Below are positions 45,969 through 55,300 of a stretch of 64,000 nucleotides of DNA, in pieces. The DNA is taken from the NCBI RefSeq assembly GCF_001544575.2, contig NZ_FCNY02000001.1:434001-498000 (forward strand). The letters run 5' to 3'. Under the pieces are notes generated by a model, which saw only the letters and a list, made by a program, of their open reading frames with translations, ran no database searches and was not told the origin of the DNA. Origin of the DNA: Caballeronia cordobensis. Lineage in GTDB: Bacteria > Pseudomonadota > Gammaproteobacteria > Burkholderiales > Burkholderiaceae. Position 1 is the first letter of the stretch. Each line of letters starts with the position of its first letter. The position numbers and the translations under genes are program-made.

Positions 45969-46879
45969 CGGTTTCCTTCACGCTTCGCGCCTTGGTTTGC
46001 GCCGTGACATGGGCGTCGCTCGCGCCTTTGTCCGCACAGGCCCAGGACGAACCGAAGACGCCGCCGCCCTACTCCGCGCCGAACAACCAGATCCGTTTCG
46101 GCAATACGGCGCTGTTTCGCAACCTGATTCCGCCCGCGACGCTCGAAGCACAGTCCGCCGAGGAATACGCGCAGGTCATCCACGATGCGGAGCGCAACAA
46201 GACATTGCTTCCCGACAGCAACCCGCTCGTGAAGCGCGTGCGCGATATCGCGAATCACGAGATTCCGTTCGCGCTCAAGTGGAACGATCGCGCGAAGAAC
46301 TGGAAGTGGGAGATCAACGTCATCAAGTCGCCCGAAGAGCGTATGGTGTGTCTGCCGGGCGGGAAGATCGTCGTGTATAGCGGGCTTATCGACAAGCTGC
46401 GGCTGAACGACAACGAGGTCGGCATGATGATCGGCCACGAGATCGCGCATGCGTTGCGCGAACACGCGCGCGAGCGGCTCGGGCGGCAACAGGCGGCGCA
46501 GCTTTCGTCGGGCGGCATGCCGCAGCTTTTCGGGTTTTCGAACTACGCGTCGCAACAGCCGGACATCGGCGACGAGCTGCTTTCGATGCGCTATTCCCCC
46601 GCCGACGAAACCGAAGCCGATGTCATCGGCAGCGAGATCGCGTCGCGCGCGGGCTACGATCCGCGCGCGGCCGTCACGTTGTGGAACAAGATTGATTCGG
46701 CCACGCGCCGCGACGACGACGGTTTCGTCTGGCTGCATCCGTACGGGCCGGATCGCAGGCAGGACCTGCTCAAACGCATGTCGGACATGATGCCGCTCTA
46801 CGCGAAGGCGCTCGGCAAGAGCATCGATGCCTTGCCGAACTATGCGGGCATGGGCCGGTTCAAGAAACCGGGGCGGTGA
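45965..46879 (+). CDS. M48 family zinc metalloprotease, exported
   Basis: 304 residues. Signal peptide (cleavage about A-Q-A, residue 26), then an M48 domain with HEIAH (H158, E159, H162) and a third ligand Glu in ETEADVIGSE. WEINVIKSPEERMVCLPGGKIVVYSGLI is the standard preceding strand set. Likely a periplasmic protease of the BepA/LoiP type, in outer-membrane quality control; the TPR domain of BepA is absent. Coupled to the transporter gene. Confidence 0.9.
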   Translation: MTVSFTLRALVCAVTWASLAPLSAQAQDEPKTPPPYSAPNNQIRFGNTALFRNLIPPATLEAQSAEEYAQVIHDAERNKTLLPDSNPLVKRVRDIANHEIPFALKWNDRAKNWKWEINVIKSPEERMVCLPGGKIVVYSGLIDKLRLNDNEVGMMIGHEIAHALREHARERLGRQQAAQLSSGGMPQLFGFSNYASQQPDIGDELLSMRYSPADETEADVIGSEIASRAGYDPRAAVTLWNKIDSATRRDDDGFVWLHPYGPDRRQDLLKRMSDMMPLYAKALGKSIDALPNYAGMGRFKKPGR

Positions 46880-46880
46880 T

Positions 46881-47666
46881 TCACTTCTTCTTGCCTGGCT
46901 TCCAGTCGTAATCGATCGTCAGCGGCGCATGGTCGCTGAACTTGATGTCGCGGAAAATCGACGTCGTCTTCGCGGTCGCGGCGATTTCCTTCGTCGCGAT
47001 CTGATAGTCGATACGCCACCCGACGTTCTTCGCATACGCCTGGCCGCGATTGCTCCACCACGTGTACTGCTCGGGACGCTGATCGAGCGTGCGGAACACA
47101 TCGACATAACCGACATCCTCGAACAGCTTCGTGAGCCACTCGCGCTCTTCCGGCAGACAGCCTGAATTCTTCTGGTTGCTCTTCCAGTTCTTGATGTCGA
47201 TTTCCTTGTGCACGATGTTCACATCGCCGCACAGAATGACTTCGCGCTCCTTCGACAACTCGGCGAGATGCGGCATGAACTCGTCCATGAAGCGATACTT
47301 CGCCTGCTGCCGCTCGTCGCCGCTGGACCCCGACGGCACGTACACCGACACCACGGAGAGTTTGCCGAAGCGCGCTTCCACGTAGCGCCCTTCCGGATCG
47401 AACTCTTCCGAACCGAAGCCGATGATCACATCGTCCGGCTCATGCCGCGTATAGAGGCCCGCGCCGCTGTACCCCTTCTTCACCGCGTGCTGGAAATAGC
47501 CTTGAAAACCGTGCGGCGCGAGAAACTCGGGCGTCAGGTCGTCCTGCGAGCATTTGATTTCCTGCACGCACACCACATCGGATTTCTGCTCGCCGAACCA
47601 GTCGAAAAAGCCCTTCTTGGCGGCCGATCGAATGCCGTTCAGATTGGCGGTAATCACGCGAAACAT
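46881..47666 (-). CDS. xth: Exodeoxyribonuclease III
   Basis: 261 residues of the exonuclease III/APE1 family. ITANLNGIRSA, VVCVQEIKCS (Mg Glu), GYSGAGLYTR, ILCGDVNIVHKEIDI (Asp-x-Asn), WWSNRGQAYAKNVGWRIDYQ and FSDHAPLTIDY with the catalytic Asp-His are intact. Cuts DNA at abasic sites and trims 3' ends. Its stop is one base from the convergent protease stop. Confidence 0.95.
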   Translation of the reverse strand: MFRVITANLNGIRSAAKKGFFDWFGEQKSDVVCVQEIKCSQDDLTPEFLAPHGFQGYFQHAVKKGYSGAGLYTRHEPDDVIIGFGSEEFDPEGRYVEARFGKLSVVSVYVPSGSSGDERQQAKYRFMDEFMPHLAELSKEREVILCGDVNIVHKEIDIKNWKSNQKNSGCLPEEREWLTKLFEDVGYVDVFRTLDQRPEQYTWWSNRGQAYAKNVGWRIDYQIATKEIAATAKTTSIFRDIKFSDHAPLTIDYDWKPGKKK

Positions 47667-47690
47667 ACGCTTCCCTTTGTTTTGATTGAT

Positions 47691-48530
47691 TTACTCGACC
47701 TTCACGCCTTTCAGCGATTCCTTGGCCGGCGGATATTCGAGCTTCATGCCCTGCAAGGTGCGCAACAGCAGTTCGGCGACCATCACGTTGCGATGCGTCT
47801 TCGAATCGGCCGGAATGATGTGCCACGGCGCGTATTCGGTCGAGGTCGCGGCGAGCGCGTCGGCATAGGCCGACTGATAGGCGTCCCACTGCTTGCGCGC
47901 GTCGAGGTCGGAGACATCGAACTTCCAGTGCTTGGTCGGATCGTCGATGCGCGCCTGCAGGCGTTCGCGCTGCGTGTCCTTCGAAATATGCAGCATGCAT
48001 TTGACGATGGTCGTGCCGGTATCCGCGAGCAGCGATTCGAACTCGCGAATGTGCCGGTAACGGCGCTCGCATTCGTCGTCGTCGATCGCCTTGAGCACGC
48101 GCGGCACGAGCACGTCTTCGTAATGGCTGCGATTGAAGATCGCGAACTCGCCGGCCATCGGCGCCTGCGCGTGGACGCGCCAGAGAAAGTCGTGCGCGGC
48201 CTCGCGCTCGGACGGCGCGCGGAACGGCACGATGCGCAAGCCGAGCGGATCGACGTTCTGGAACACCGCGCGCACGGTGCCGTCCTTGCCGCTCGTGTCC
48301 ATGCCCTGCAGCACGAGCAACACGCGCTGACGGCGCTGCGCGTGCAGCTTTTCCTGCAGCTCGTCGAGTTGTACGCCGATGGCGTCGAGCCGCGCGCGGT
48401 CGGCGTCTTTCGAGCCCGTGGAAAACGGCTTCGCGGCGGGATCGATGGAAGTCAGATCGAACGGCTTGAGCTTCTTGCCGCTTTCGAAGAAAGGCACGCG
48501 GAAGTCGTCGAGTTCGGATTTCTTTGCCAT
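47691..48530 (-). CDS. PPK2 family polyphosphate kinase
   Basis: 279 residues from ATG 48530 (the frame is open to 48608). Walker A LQGMDTSGKDGTVRAVF, the FNRSHYEDVLVPR region with Walker B-like residues and a later KDTQRERLQAR lid. Matches the class of PPK2 that phosphorylates AMP/ADP (or GDP) with polyphosphate. The upstream part of the open frame is the reverse of a terminator and is not coding. Follows xth in the same direction (ppk2 first). Confidence 0.9.
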   Translation of the reverse strand: MAKKSELDDFRVPFFESGKKLKPFDLTSIDPAAKPFSTGSKDADRARLDAIGVQLDELQEKLHAQRRQRVLLVLQGMDTSGKDGTVRAVFQNVDPLGLRIVPFRAPSEREAAHDFLWRVHAQAPMAGEFAIFNRSHYEDVLVPRVLKAIDDDECERRYRHIREFESLLADTGTTIVKCMLHISKDTQRERLQARIDDPTKHWKFDVSDLDARKQWDAYQSAYADALAATSTEYAPWHIIPADSKTHRNVMVAELLLRTLQGMKLEYPPAKESLKGVKVE

Positions 48531-48555
48531 GTTTCTTGTTCTTGCGTTCGCCAAT

Positions 48556-48597
48556 AAAAAACGGGCTGCTGCCAGGCTCAACCGGCAGCAGCCCGTT
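48556..48597 (-). terminator. Strong terminator of the gatCAB operon
   Basis: On the minus strand a perfect 14-bp stem AACGGGCTGCTGCC/GGCAGCAGCCCGTT (48584-48597 and 48560-48573), loop of 10, then a run of six T. It follows the gatB stop by 18 bases. Confidence 0.92.
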
Positions 48598-48615
48598 CTG
48601 GAAGACATCGAGCGA

Positions 48616-50091
48616 TCAGGATAGCTTTTTCTTCAGCAGCTCGTTGACCTGCTGCGGATTCGCCTTGCCTTTGGTCGCCTTCATCGCCTGCCCGATCAGC
48701 GCGTTGAACGCCTTCTCCTTGCCCGCGCGGAATTCATCGACCGATTTCTGGTTGGCCGCGAGCACCTCGTCGATGATCGCTTCGAGCGCGCCGGTGTCCG
48801 AAATCTGCTTCAGGCCCTTCGACTCGATGATGCGATCCGCCGCCGCGTCGTCCGTTGCCTTCTCTTCCCAGATCGTCTGGAAGATGTCCTTCGCGATCTT
48901 GTTCGAGATGGTGCCGTCGGCGATGCGCTGCAGAATCAGCGCGAGTTGCGCAGCCGACACCGGCGATTCGCCGATATCGAGCGATTCGCGGTTCAGTTGC
49001 GCGGAGACGTCGCCCATCATCCAGTTCGCGGCGATCTTGGCCTGGCTTTCGCCCGCTTTCTGCACGAGCGCCTCGAAATACGACGCCATCGCCTTCGACG
49101 AAGTCAGCACGCCCGCGTCGTACGGCGTCAGGCCGTAGGTATCGACGAAACGCTTCTGCATGTCCGCCGGCAGTTCGGGCATCTCGCCCTTCACGCGCTC
49201 GATCCACGACGCATCGATCACGAGCGGCATCAGGTCCGGGTCCGGGAAATAGCGGTAATCGTGCGCGTCTTCCTTGCTGCGCATCGAGCGCGTTTCGCGC
49301 TTGTCCGGATCGTAAAGGCGCGTTTCCTGAACCACCGTGCCGCCATCTTCGATCAGCTCGATCTGACGGCGCACTTCATACTGGATCGCCTCTTCGAGGA
49401 AGCGGAACGAGTTGAGGTTCTTGATCTCGGCGCGCGTGCCGAATTCCTGCTGGCCGACCGGACGCACCGACACGTTTGCATCGCAGCGGAACGAGCCTTC
49501 CTGCATGTTGCCGTCGCAGATGCCGAGCCACACGACGAGACCGTGCAGCGCCTTCGCATACGCGACCGCTTCCGCGGCGCTGCGCATTTCCGGCTCGGTA
49601 ACGATCTCGAGCAGCGGCGTGCCCGCGCGGTTCAGGTCGATGCCCGTCATGCCTGCGAAGTCTTCATGCAGCGACTTGCCGGCGTCTTCTTCCAGATGCG
49701 CGCGCGTCAGGTTGATGGTCTTCGAATACGCTTCCTTGCCCGCTTTTTCGTTGGCCGGAACCTGGATCGTGATCGTGCCGCCCTGCACGACCGGAATCTC
49801 GTACTGGCTGATCTGATAGCCCTTCGGCAGATCCGGATAGAAGTAGTTCTTGCGCGCGAAGATGCTGCGCGGCGCGATGTGCGAGCCGATCGCGAGACCG
49901 AAGCGAATCGCGCGCTCGACGGCGCCGCGGTTCATCACGGGCAGCACGCCGGGCAGCGCCAGATCGACGGGGCTCGCCTGCGAGTTCGGGCTCGCGCCGA
50001 ACTGCGTGGGCGCGCCCGAAAAAATCTTGGAGACGGTCGAAAGCTGCGCGTGCGTTTCCAGACCGATGACGACTTCCCACTGCATGTTCAT
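48616..50091 (-). CDS. gatB: Asp-tRNA(Asn)/Glu-tRNA(Gln) amidotransferase subunit B
   Basis: 491 residues. [17 protein letters not shown] and the [10 protein letters not shown]-type [15 protein letters not shown] segment, then [21 protein letters not shown] and the C-terminal YqeY-like domain. GatB kinases the carboxylate and binds tRNA in indirect aminoacylation, which explains a need for Asn- or Gln-tRNA via this route. ATG 50091 overlaps the gatA stop by ATGA; the frame further upstream is gatA antiphase. Confidence 0.97.
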   Translation of the reverse strand: MNMQWEVVIGLETHAQLSTVSKIFSGAPTQFGASPNSQASPVDLALPGVLPVMNRGAVERAIRFGLAIGSHIAPRSIFARKNYFYPDLPKGYQISQYEIPVVQGGTITIQVPANEKAGKEAYSKTINLTRAHLEEDAGKSLHEDFAGMTGIDLNRAGTPLLEIVTEPEMRSAAEAVAYAKALHGLVVWLGICDGNMQEGSFRCDANVSVRPVGQQEFGTRAEIKNLNSFRFLEEAIQYEVRRQIELIEDGGTVVQETRLYDPDKRETRSMRSKEDAHDYRYFPDPDLMPLVIDASWIERVKGEMPELPADMQKRFVDTYGLTPYDAGVLTSSKAMASYFEALVQKAGESQAKIAANWMMGDVSAQLNRESLDIGESPVSAAQLALILQRIADGTISNKIAKDIFQTIWEEKATDDAAADRIIESKGLKQISDTGALEAIIDEVLAANQKSVDEFRAGKEKAFNALIGQAMKATKGKANPQQVNELLKKKLS

Positions 50092-51587
50092 TCTCCCGAC
50101 ATCGAGGCTGAAGGCGCCTTGCGGTGCCAGTCGGTCGCGCGCTGGAACGCGTCGGCGACCTGAAGCATCCGGGCTTCGTTGAAATAATTGCCGACGATCT
50201 GCAAGCCGACCGGCCGATTCGCATGCGCGCCCGCGCCGAAGCCGCACGGCACGCTCATGCCCGGCAGGCCCGCGAGGCTCACGGAGAGCGTGTAGATATC
50301 GGCGAGATACATCTGCACGGGATCGTCGGTCTTTTCGCCGAGATTCCACGCCACCGACGGCGCGACCGGCCCCATGATCACGTCGCACTGCTTGAACGCT
50401 TCCTGGAAGTCGCGCGCGATGATGCGGCGAATCTTCTGCGCCTGCAGGTAGTACGCGTCGTAGTAGCCGTGCGACAGCACGTAGGTGCCGACGAGAATGC
50501 GCCGCTTCACTTCCGGGCCGAAGCCTTCCGCACGCGACTTCTTGTACATGTCGAGCAGGTCTTTGTACTGCGCGGCGCGATGCCCGTAGCGCACGCCGTC
50601 GAAGCGCGACAGATTCGACGATGCCTCCGCCGGCGCGATGATGTAGTACACGGGAATCGAAAGTTCGGTCTTCGGCAGCGTCACTTCGACGAGCGTGGCG
50701 CCGAGCGCTTCATACTGCTTCAGTGCTGCGTCGATGGCGGCGCGCACGTCGTCCGCGAGACCGGCGCCGAAGTATTCCTTCGGCATGCCGATGCGCAAGC
50801 CCTTCAGCGGCTTCGAAGCGTCGTCATCGCTCCAGTTCTTGCCGAGGTAGCGCGTGTAGTCTTCGTTGTCGCGTTGCAGGCTCGTCGAGTCGCGCTCGTC
50901 GAAGCCGCCCATCGCGTTGAGCAGGAGCGCGCAATCCGCGGCGGTTTGCGCCATCGGCCCCGCCTGATCCAGCGACGATGCAAACGCGATCATGCCGTAA
51001 CGCGAAACGCGGCCGTACGTGGGCTTGATCCCGGTGATGCCCGTGAACGACGCGGGCTGGCGAATCGAGCCGCCGGTGTCGGTGCCGGTCGCGGCGGGCG
51101 CGAGACGCGCGGCCACCGCCGCCGCCGAGCCGCCCGACGAGCCGCCCGGAACGGCCTTCAGGTCCCACGGATTCTTCACCGCGCCGAAGTACGAATTCTC
51201 GTTCGACGAGCCCATCGCGAACTCGTCCATATTGGTCTTGCCGAGCGTGACCATGCCGGCCGCCTTCAGACGATCGACGACGGTCGCATCGAACGGGCTC
51301 GTGTAGTTTTCGAGCATGTGCGAGCCGGCCGTCGACGCAAAGCCGCGCGTCACGAACACGTCCTTGTGCGCGATCGGCAGGCCGGTCAGCGCGCCCGCGC
51401 GACCTTGCGCGATGAGCGCGTCGGCGGCCTTCGCCTGTTCGAGCGTGATGTCGCGATCGACGCTGATGAACGCGTTCAGCGCCTTCGCGGCCTCGATGCG
51501 TTGCAGATACGACTGCGCCAGCTCGACGGCGGAGATGTCCTTCGAGTCGAGCGCGGCGCGCAGTTCGGTCAAGCTTTTTTGATGCAT
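50088..51587 (-). CDS. gatA: Asp-tRNA(Asn)/Glu-tRNA(Gln) amidotransferase subunit A
   Basis: 499-residue amidase-signature protein. IAHKDVFVT with the catalytic Lys, [14 protein letters not shown] with the cis-Ser and nucleophile Ser region ([16 protein letters not shown]). Supplies ammonia from glutamine to GatB. AGGGAAC precedes the ATG. Middle gene of gatC-gatA-gatB. Confidence 0.97.
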   Translation of the reverse strand: MHQKSLTELRAALDSKDISAVELAQSYLQRIEAAKALNAFISVDRDITLEQAKAADALIAQGRAGALTGLPIAHKDVFVTRGFASTAGSHMLENYTSPFDATVVDRLKAAGMVTLGKTNMDEFAMGSSNENSYFGAVKNPWDLKAVPGGSSGGSAAAVAARLAPAATGTDTGGSIRQPASFTGITGIKPTYGRVSRYGMIAFASSLDQAGPMAQTAADCALLLNAMGGFDERDSTSLQRDNEDYTRYLGKNWSDDDASKPLKGLRIGMPKEYFGAGLADDVRAAIDAALKQYEALGATLVEVTLPKTELSIPVYYIIAPAEASSNLSRFDGVRYGHRAAQYKDLLDMYKKSRAEGFGPEVKRRILVGTYVLSHGYYDAYYLQAQKIRRIIARDFQEAFKQCDVIMGPVAPSVAWNLGEKTDDPVQMYLADIYTLSVSLAGLPGMSVPCGFGAGAHANRPVGLQIVGNYFNEARMLQVADAFQRATDWHRKAPSASMSGE

Positions 51588-51646
51588 TGCAGTTCCCTGA
51601 TGAGCGCGGCACCCCGTGCCGCGCGCTTCTGCTGAATATTCGACGG

Positions 51647-51946
51647 TTACTCGATGACTTTCGGCACGAGATACAGCCCGTCCTGCACGGCGGGCGCCGA
51701 GCGTTGGAACTCTTCGCGCTCGACACGCTCTGAGACAGCGTCGTCACGCAGGCGCAGCGCGACTTCCTCGATCGCGTCGATCGGATGCGCGAGCGGTTCG
51801 ATGCCGGTCGTATCGACGGCCTGCATCTGCTCGACGAGACCGAAGAATTCGTTGAGCCGCGCGAGCGTGGGTTCGGCTTCGTGCTCGGGCAATTCGAGCC
51901 GCGCGAGGTGCGCGATGCGTTTTACGTCGGTCAGGGTCAAAGACAT
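51647..51946 (-). CDS. gatC: Asp-tRNA(Asn)/Glu-tRNA(Gln) amidotransferase subunit C
   Basis: 99 residues. [12 protein letters not shown] and the short C-terminal RxDxV pattern ([10 protein letters not shown]) are typical of GatC, the belt that joins GatA and GatB. Divergent from mreB over a 376-bp gap; first gene of its operon. Confidence 0.95.
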   Translation of the reverse strand: MSLTLTDVKRIAHLARLELPEHEAEPTLARLNEFFGLVEQMQAVDTTGIEPLAHPIDAIEEVALRLRDDAVSERVEREEFQRSAPAVQDGLYLVPKVIE

Positions 51947-52322
51947 GGAATCACCGGAGAAAGCGTGGACGGCCCCAGATTCGAAAACATTCGCTGCAAC
52001 AGCAAGTTACGATCTTGAAAGGAGCCCTCGAAAACAGGTTCGGCGATGGCAAAAACTGCCATCCTTTTCCTATAGATGCCCACAAATTATAAGGTATCAT
52101 TACACGTTCGACTCACCTCCGGATCGCTCTGCCAGCGGCTTTCTCCCTGAATCAGTCAATTGCGAGAAACGTTTGCGTACAGCGTTCCATTCTGCGGTAG
52201 ATTTCATCCCGGATTTGCCCTTCACGGCGAGTGTTCGCCGCTGCGGCAAACCGTTATTTTTTCCGCTGCCGTCCCCGGCGCTTCTCGCGACGAACGGCCA
52301 CCCAGCGAGACAGGATTTTTGA
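51947..52322. promoter_or_regulatory. Divergent control region gatC / mreB (376 bp)
   Basis: No gene. An AT-rich core at 52081-52105 holds, on the minus strand, a consensus -10 TATAAT (52086-52091) facing gatC, and on the plus strand TATCAT (52095-52100) facing mreB; their -35 boxes are not clear. The mreB leader would be about 210 bases. Confidence 0.5.
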
Positions 52323-53366
<1,044 letters not shown>

Positions 53367-53453
53367 TCCTCCGGTTGAAGACTTTCGCTCCTTCATCGGG
53401 CGCAATGTGCTTCGACGCGACCCGCACGAGCATCCGCGTAACGCGACGCGCGC

Positions 53454-53478
53454 ACGACCCGGCATGTGTCCGGGTCGT
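53454..53478 (+). terminator. Hairpin between mreB and mreC
   Basis: A perfect 9-bp stem ACGACCCGG/CCGGGTCGT (53454-53462 and 53470-53478) with loop CATGTGT. No proper T run, so it may only attenuate or protect mreB mRNA and adjust the ratio of MreB to MreCD. Confidence 0.5.
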
Positions 53479-53561
53479 TGTCGGAACAGCGTAGGGCAGG
53501 TTTCGCCGCCGGCGAAATAACCTGCAGCATTGTCCATCCGTTCACGCCCTCGGCGCCGACC

Positions 53562-54701
53562 ATGGAATACAGTCCGCCGCCACTTTTCAAGCAAGGCCCC
53601 TCCGCGCTCGCGCGCCTGATTTTCTTCGTGGTGCTCGCCATCGCGCTGCTCATCTCGGATGCCCGCTTCAGCACGCTCGAAATCGTTCGCGGCATGCTCG
53701 GCGCGGGACTTTATCCGCTGCAGCGCGCGGCGCTCGTGCCGCGGGACATCTTCATGGGCGCGGCGGACCTCGCCGTGACGAGCGCAACCTTGCGCAGCGA
53801 AAACGCGAAGCTCGCCGACAAGAACCTCCAACTCTCCGTGAAGGCCGGCGATGCGGCGCAACTCGCCATCGAGAACGCGCACCTGCGCGCGCTCCTGAAC
53901 CTGCAATCGCGCGCGACCACCGACGAGACACCCGCCGAAATCCAGTACGACACGCGCGATCCGTTCACGCAGAAGGTCGTCATCGGCAAGGGTTCGCAGC
54001 AGAACATCCAGGATGGCGCGCCGGTCGTCACCGAAGACGGCGTCATCGGCCAGGTCACGCGCGTGTTTCCGTTGCAATCGGAAGTCACGCTGCTCACCGA
54101 CAAGGATCAGGCCGTGCCCGTGCAGATCGCGCGCACCGGCTTGCGCAGCGTGATCTACGGCACGCCGAAGGGCGACACGCTCGATTTGCGCTTCGTGCCG
54201 ATCAGCGCCGACGTGCAAGCCGGCGACGAACTCGTGACGAGCGGCCTCGACGGGATCTATCCGCCGGGCCTGCCGGTCGCGAAGGTGCTGCGCGTCGACA
54301 AGCAGGCGGACACGGCGTTCGCGCGCGTCGTCTGCGTGCCGATCGCCGCCGTGCGCGGCACGCGTCAGTTGCTCGTGCTGCATTACAACCTGAACGTCCC
54401 GCCGAATCCGATCGAAGTCGAAGCGGCCGCGGCCGCCAAGGAAGCGAAGGAAAACAAGGGCAAGAAGAAGGCCGCGCCGAAGGCGGCGGCCGCGGCGGGT
54501 GCGAGCGGCGCATCCGCGGTGGCGGGAGCCTCGGCTCCGGCGGCCGGGTCCGCGCCCGCAGCGGCGGCGGCGCCTGCCGCGAAACCCGCGCCGGCATCCG
54601 CGCCCAAGGCGGCCGCGGCCAAAGCGGCATCGAACGCGGCGGCGAAACCGTCGAAGAAGGCGCAAGCGCCGAAACCCGCATCCTCGGGAGCCGCGCGATG
54701 A
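53562..54701 (+). CDS. mreC: Rod shape-determining protein MreC
   Basis: 379 residues. One N-terminal transmembrane segment (about 18-35), a coiled coil (about 70-115, LRSENAKLADKNLQL), and two beta-barrel-like subdomains up to about residue 283. The last ~95 residues are a low-complexity Ala/Pro/Lys tail that is not part of the usual fold. Periplasmic scaffold connecting MreB to PBP2. ATG 53562 begins just ahead of the membrane helix; its stop overlaps mreD (ATGA). Confidence 0.95.
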   Translation: MEYSPPPLFKQGPSALARLIFFVVLAIALLISDARFSTLEIVRGMLGAGLYPLQRAALVPRDIFMGAADLAVTSATLRSENAKLADKNLQLSVKAGDAAQLAIENAHLRALLNLQSRATTDETPAEIQYDTRDPFTQKVVIGKGSQQNIQDGAPVVTEDGVIGQVTRVFPLQSEVTLLTDKDQAVPVQIARTGLRSVIYGTPKGDTLDLRFVPISADVQAGDELVTSGLDGIYPPGLPVAKVLRVDKQADTAFARVVCVPIAAVRGTRQLLVLHYNLNVPPNPIEVEAAAAAKEAKENKGKKKAAPKAAAAAGASGASAVAGASAPAAGSAPAAAAAPAAKPAPASAPKAAAAKAASNAAAKPSKKAQAPKPASSGAAR

Positions 54702-55210
54702 ATCGTCCGCAATACATTCTTCAGCCGGTCAATCCGTACTTCATCACGTTCAGTCTCGCGGCCGCGTTCCTGCTGAATCTGATGCCCTGGGGACGGCTCA
54801 TCGGCGTGCCGGATTTCGTCGCGCTCGTGCTGCTGTTCTGGAACGTGCACCAGCCGCGCAAGGTCGGCATGGGCATCGCGTTCATGCTCGGCATCCTGAT
54901 GGACGTGCATAACGCGAATCTGCTCGGCGAGCATGCGCTGGCTTACACGCTTCTTTCGTACGGCGCGATCACGATCCACCGCCGCGTGCTGTGGATTTCG
55001 TTGCCCGTGCAGATGTTTGTCGTCGCGCCGCTGCTCGTGGGCGCGCATCTCGTGCCGTTCATCATTCGCCTGATGACGGGCGCCGCATTCCCTGGCTGGA
55101 GCTATCTGATCAACGGATTCGTGGAAGCGCTGCTCTGGCCGATCGCGAGCTTCCTCTTGCTCATGCCGCAGCGGCGCGCCGCCGACCCGGACGACACGCG
55201 CCCGATCTGA
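54698..55210 (+). CDS. mreD: Rod shape-determining protein MreD
   Basis: 170 residues with five to six hydrophobic segments, as usual for MreD. YFITFSLAAAFLLNLMPWG is the first; LGILMDVHNANLLGEHALAY is the conserved central region with its Asp. Membrane partner of MreC in cell elongation. Coupled to mreC. Confidence 0.94.
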   Translation: MNRPQYILQPVNPYFITFSLAAAFLLNLMPWGRLIGVPDFVALVLLFWNVHQPRKVGMGIAFMLGILMDVHNANLLGEHALAYTLLSYGAITIHRRVLWISLPVQMFVVAPLLVGAHLVPFIIRLMTGAAFPGWSYLINGFVEALLWPIASFLLLMPQRRAADPDDTRPI

Positions 55211-55300
55211 GCATGACAGGGCGCGATCCATCGCCGGATAAACGCACGCGCGCGAACTACACTTGAATCGCGATACATCGCGAAAAACCGCGAAAGCTGC

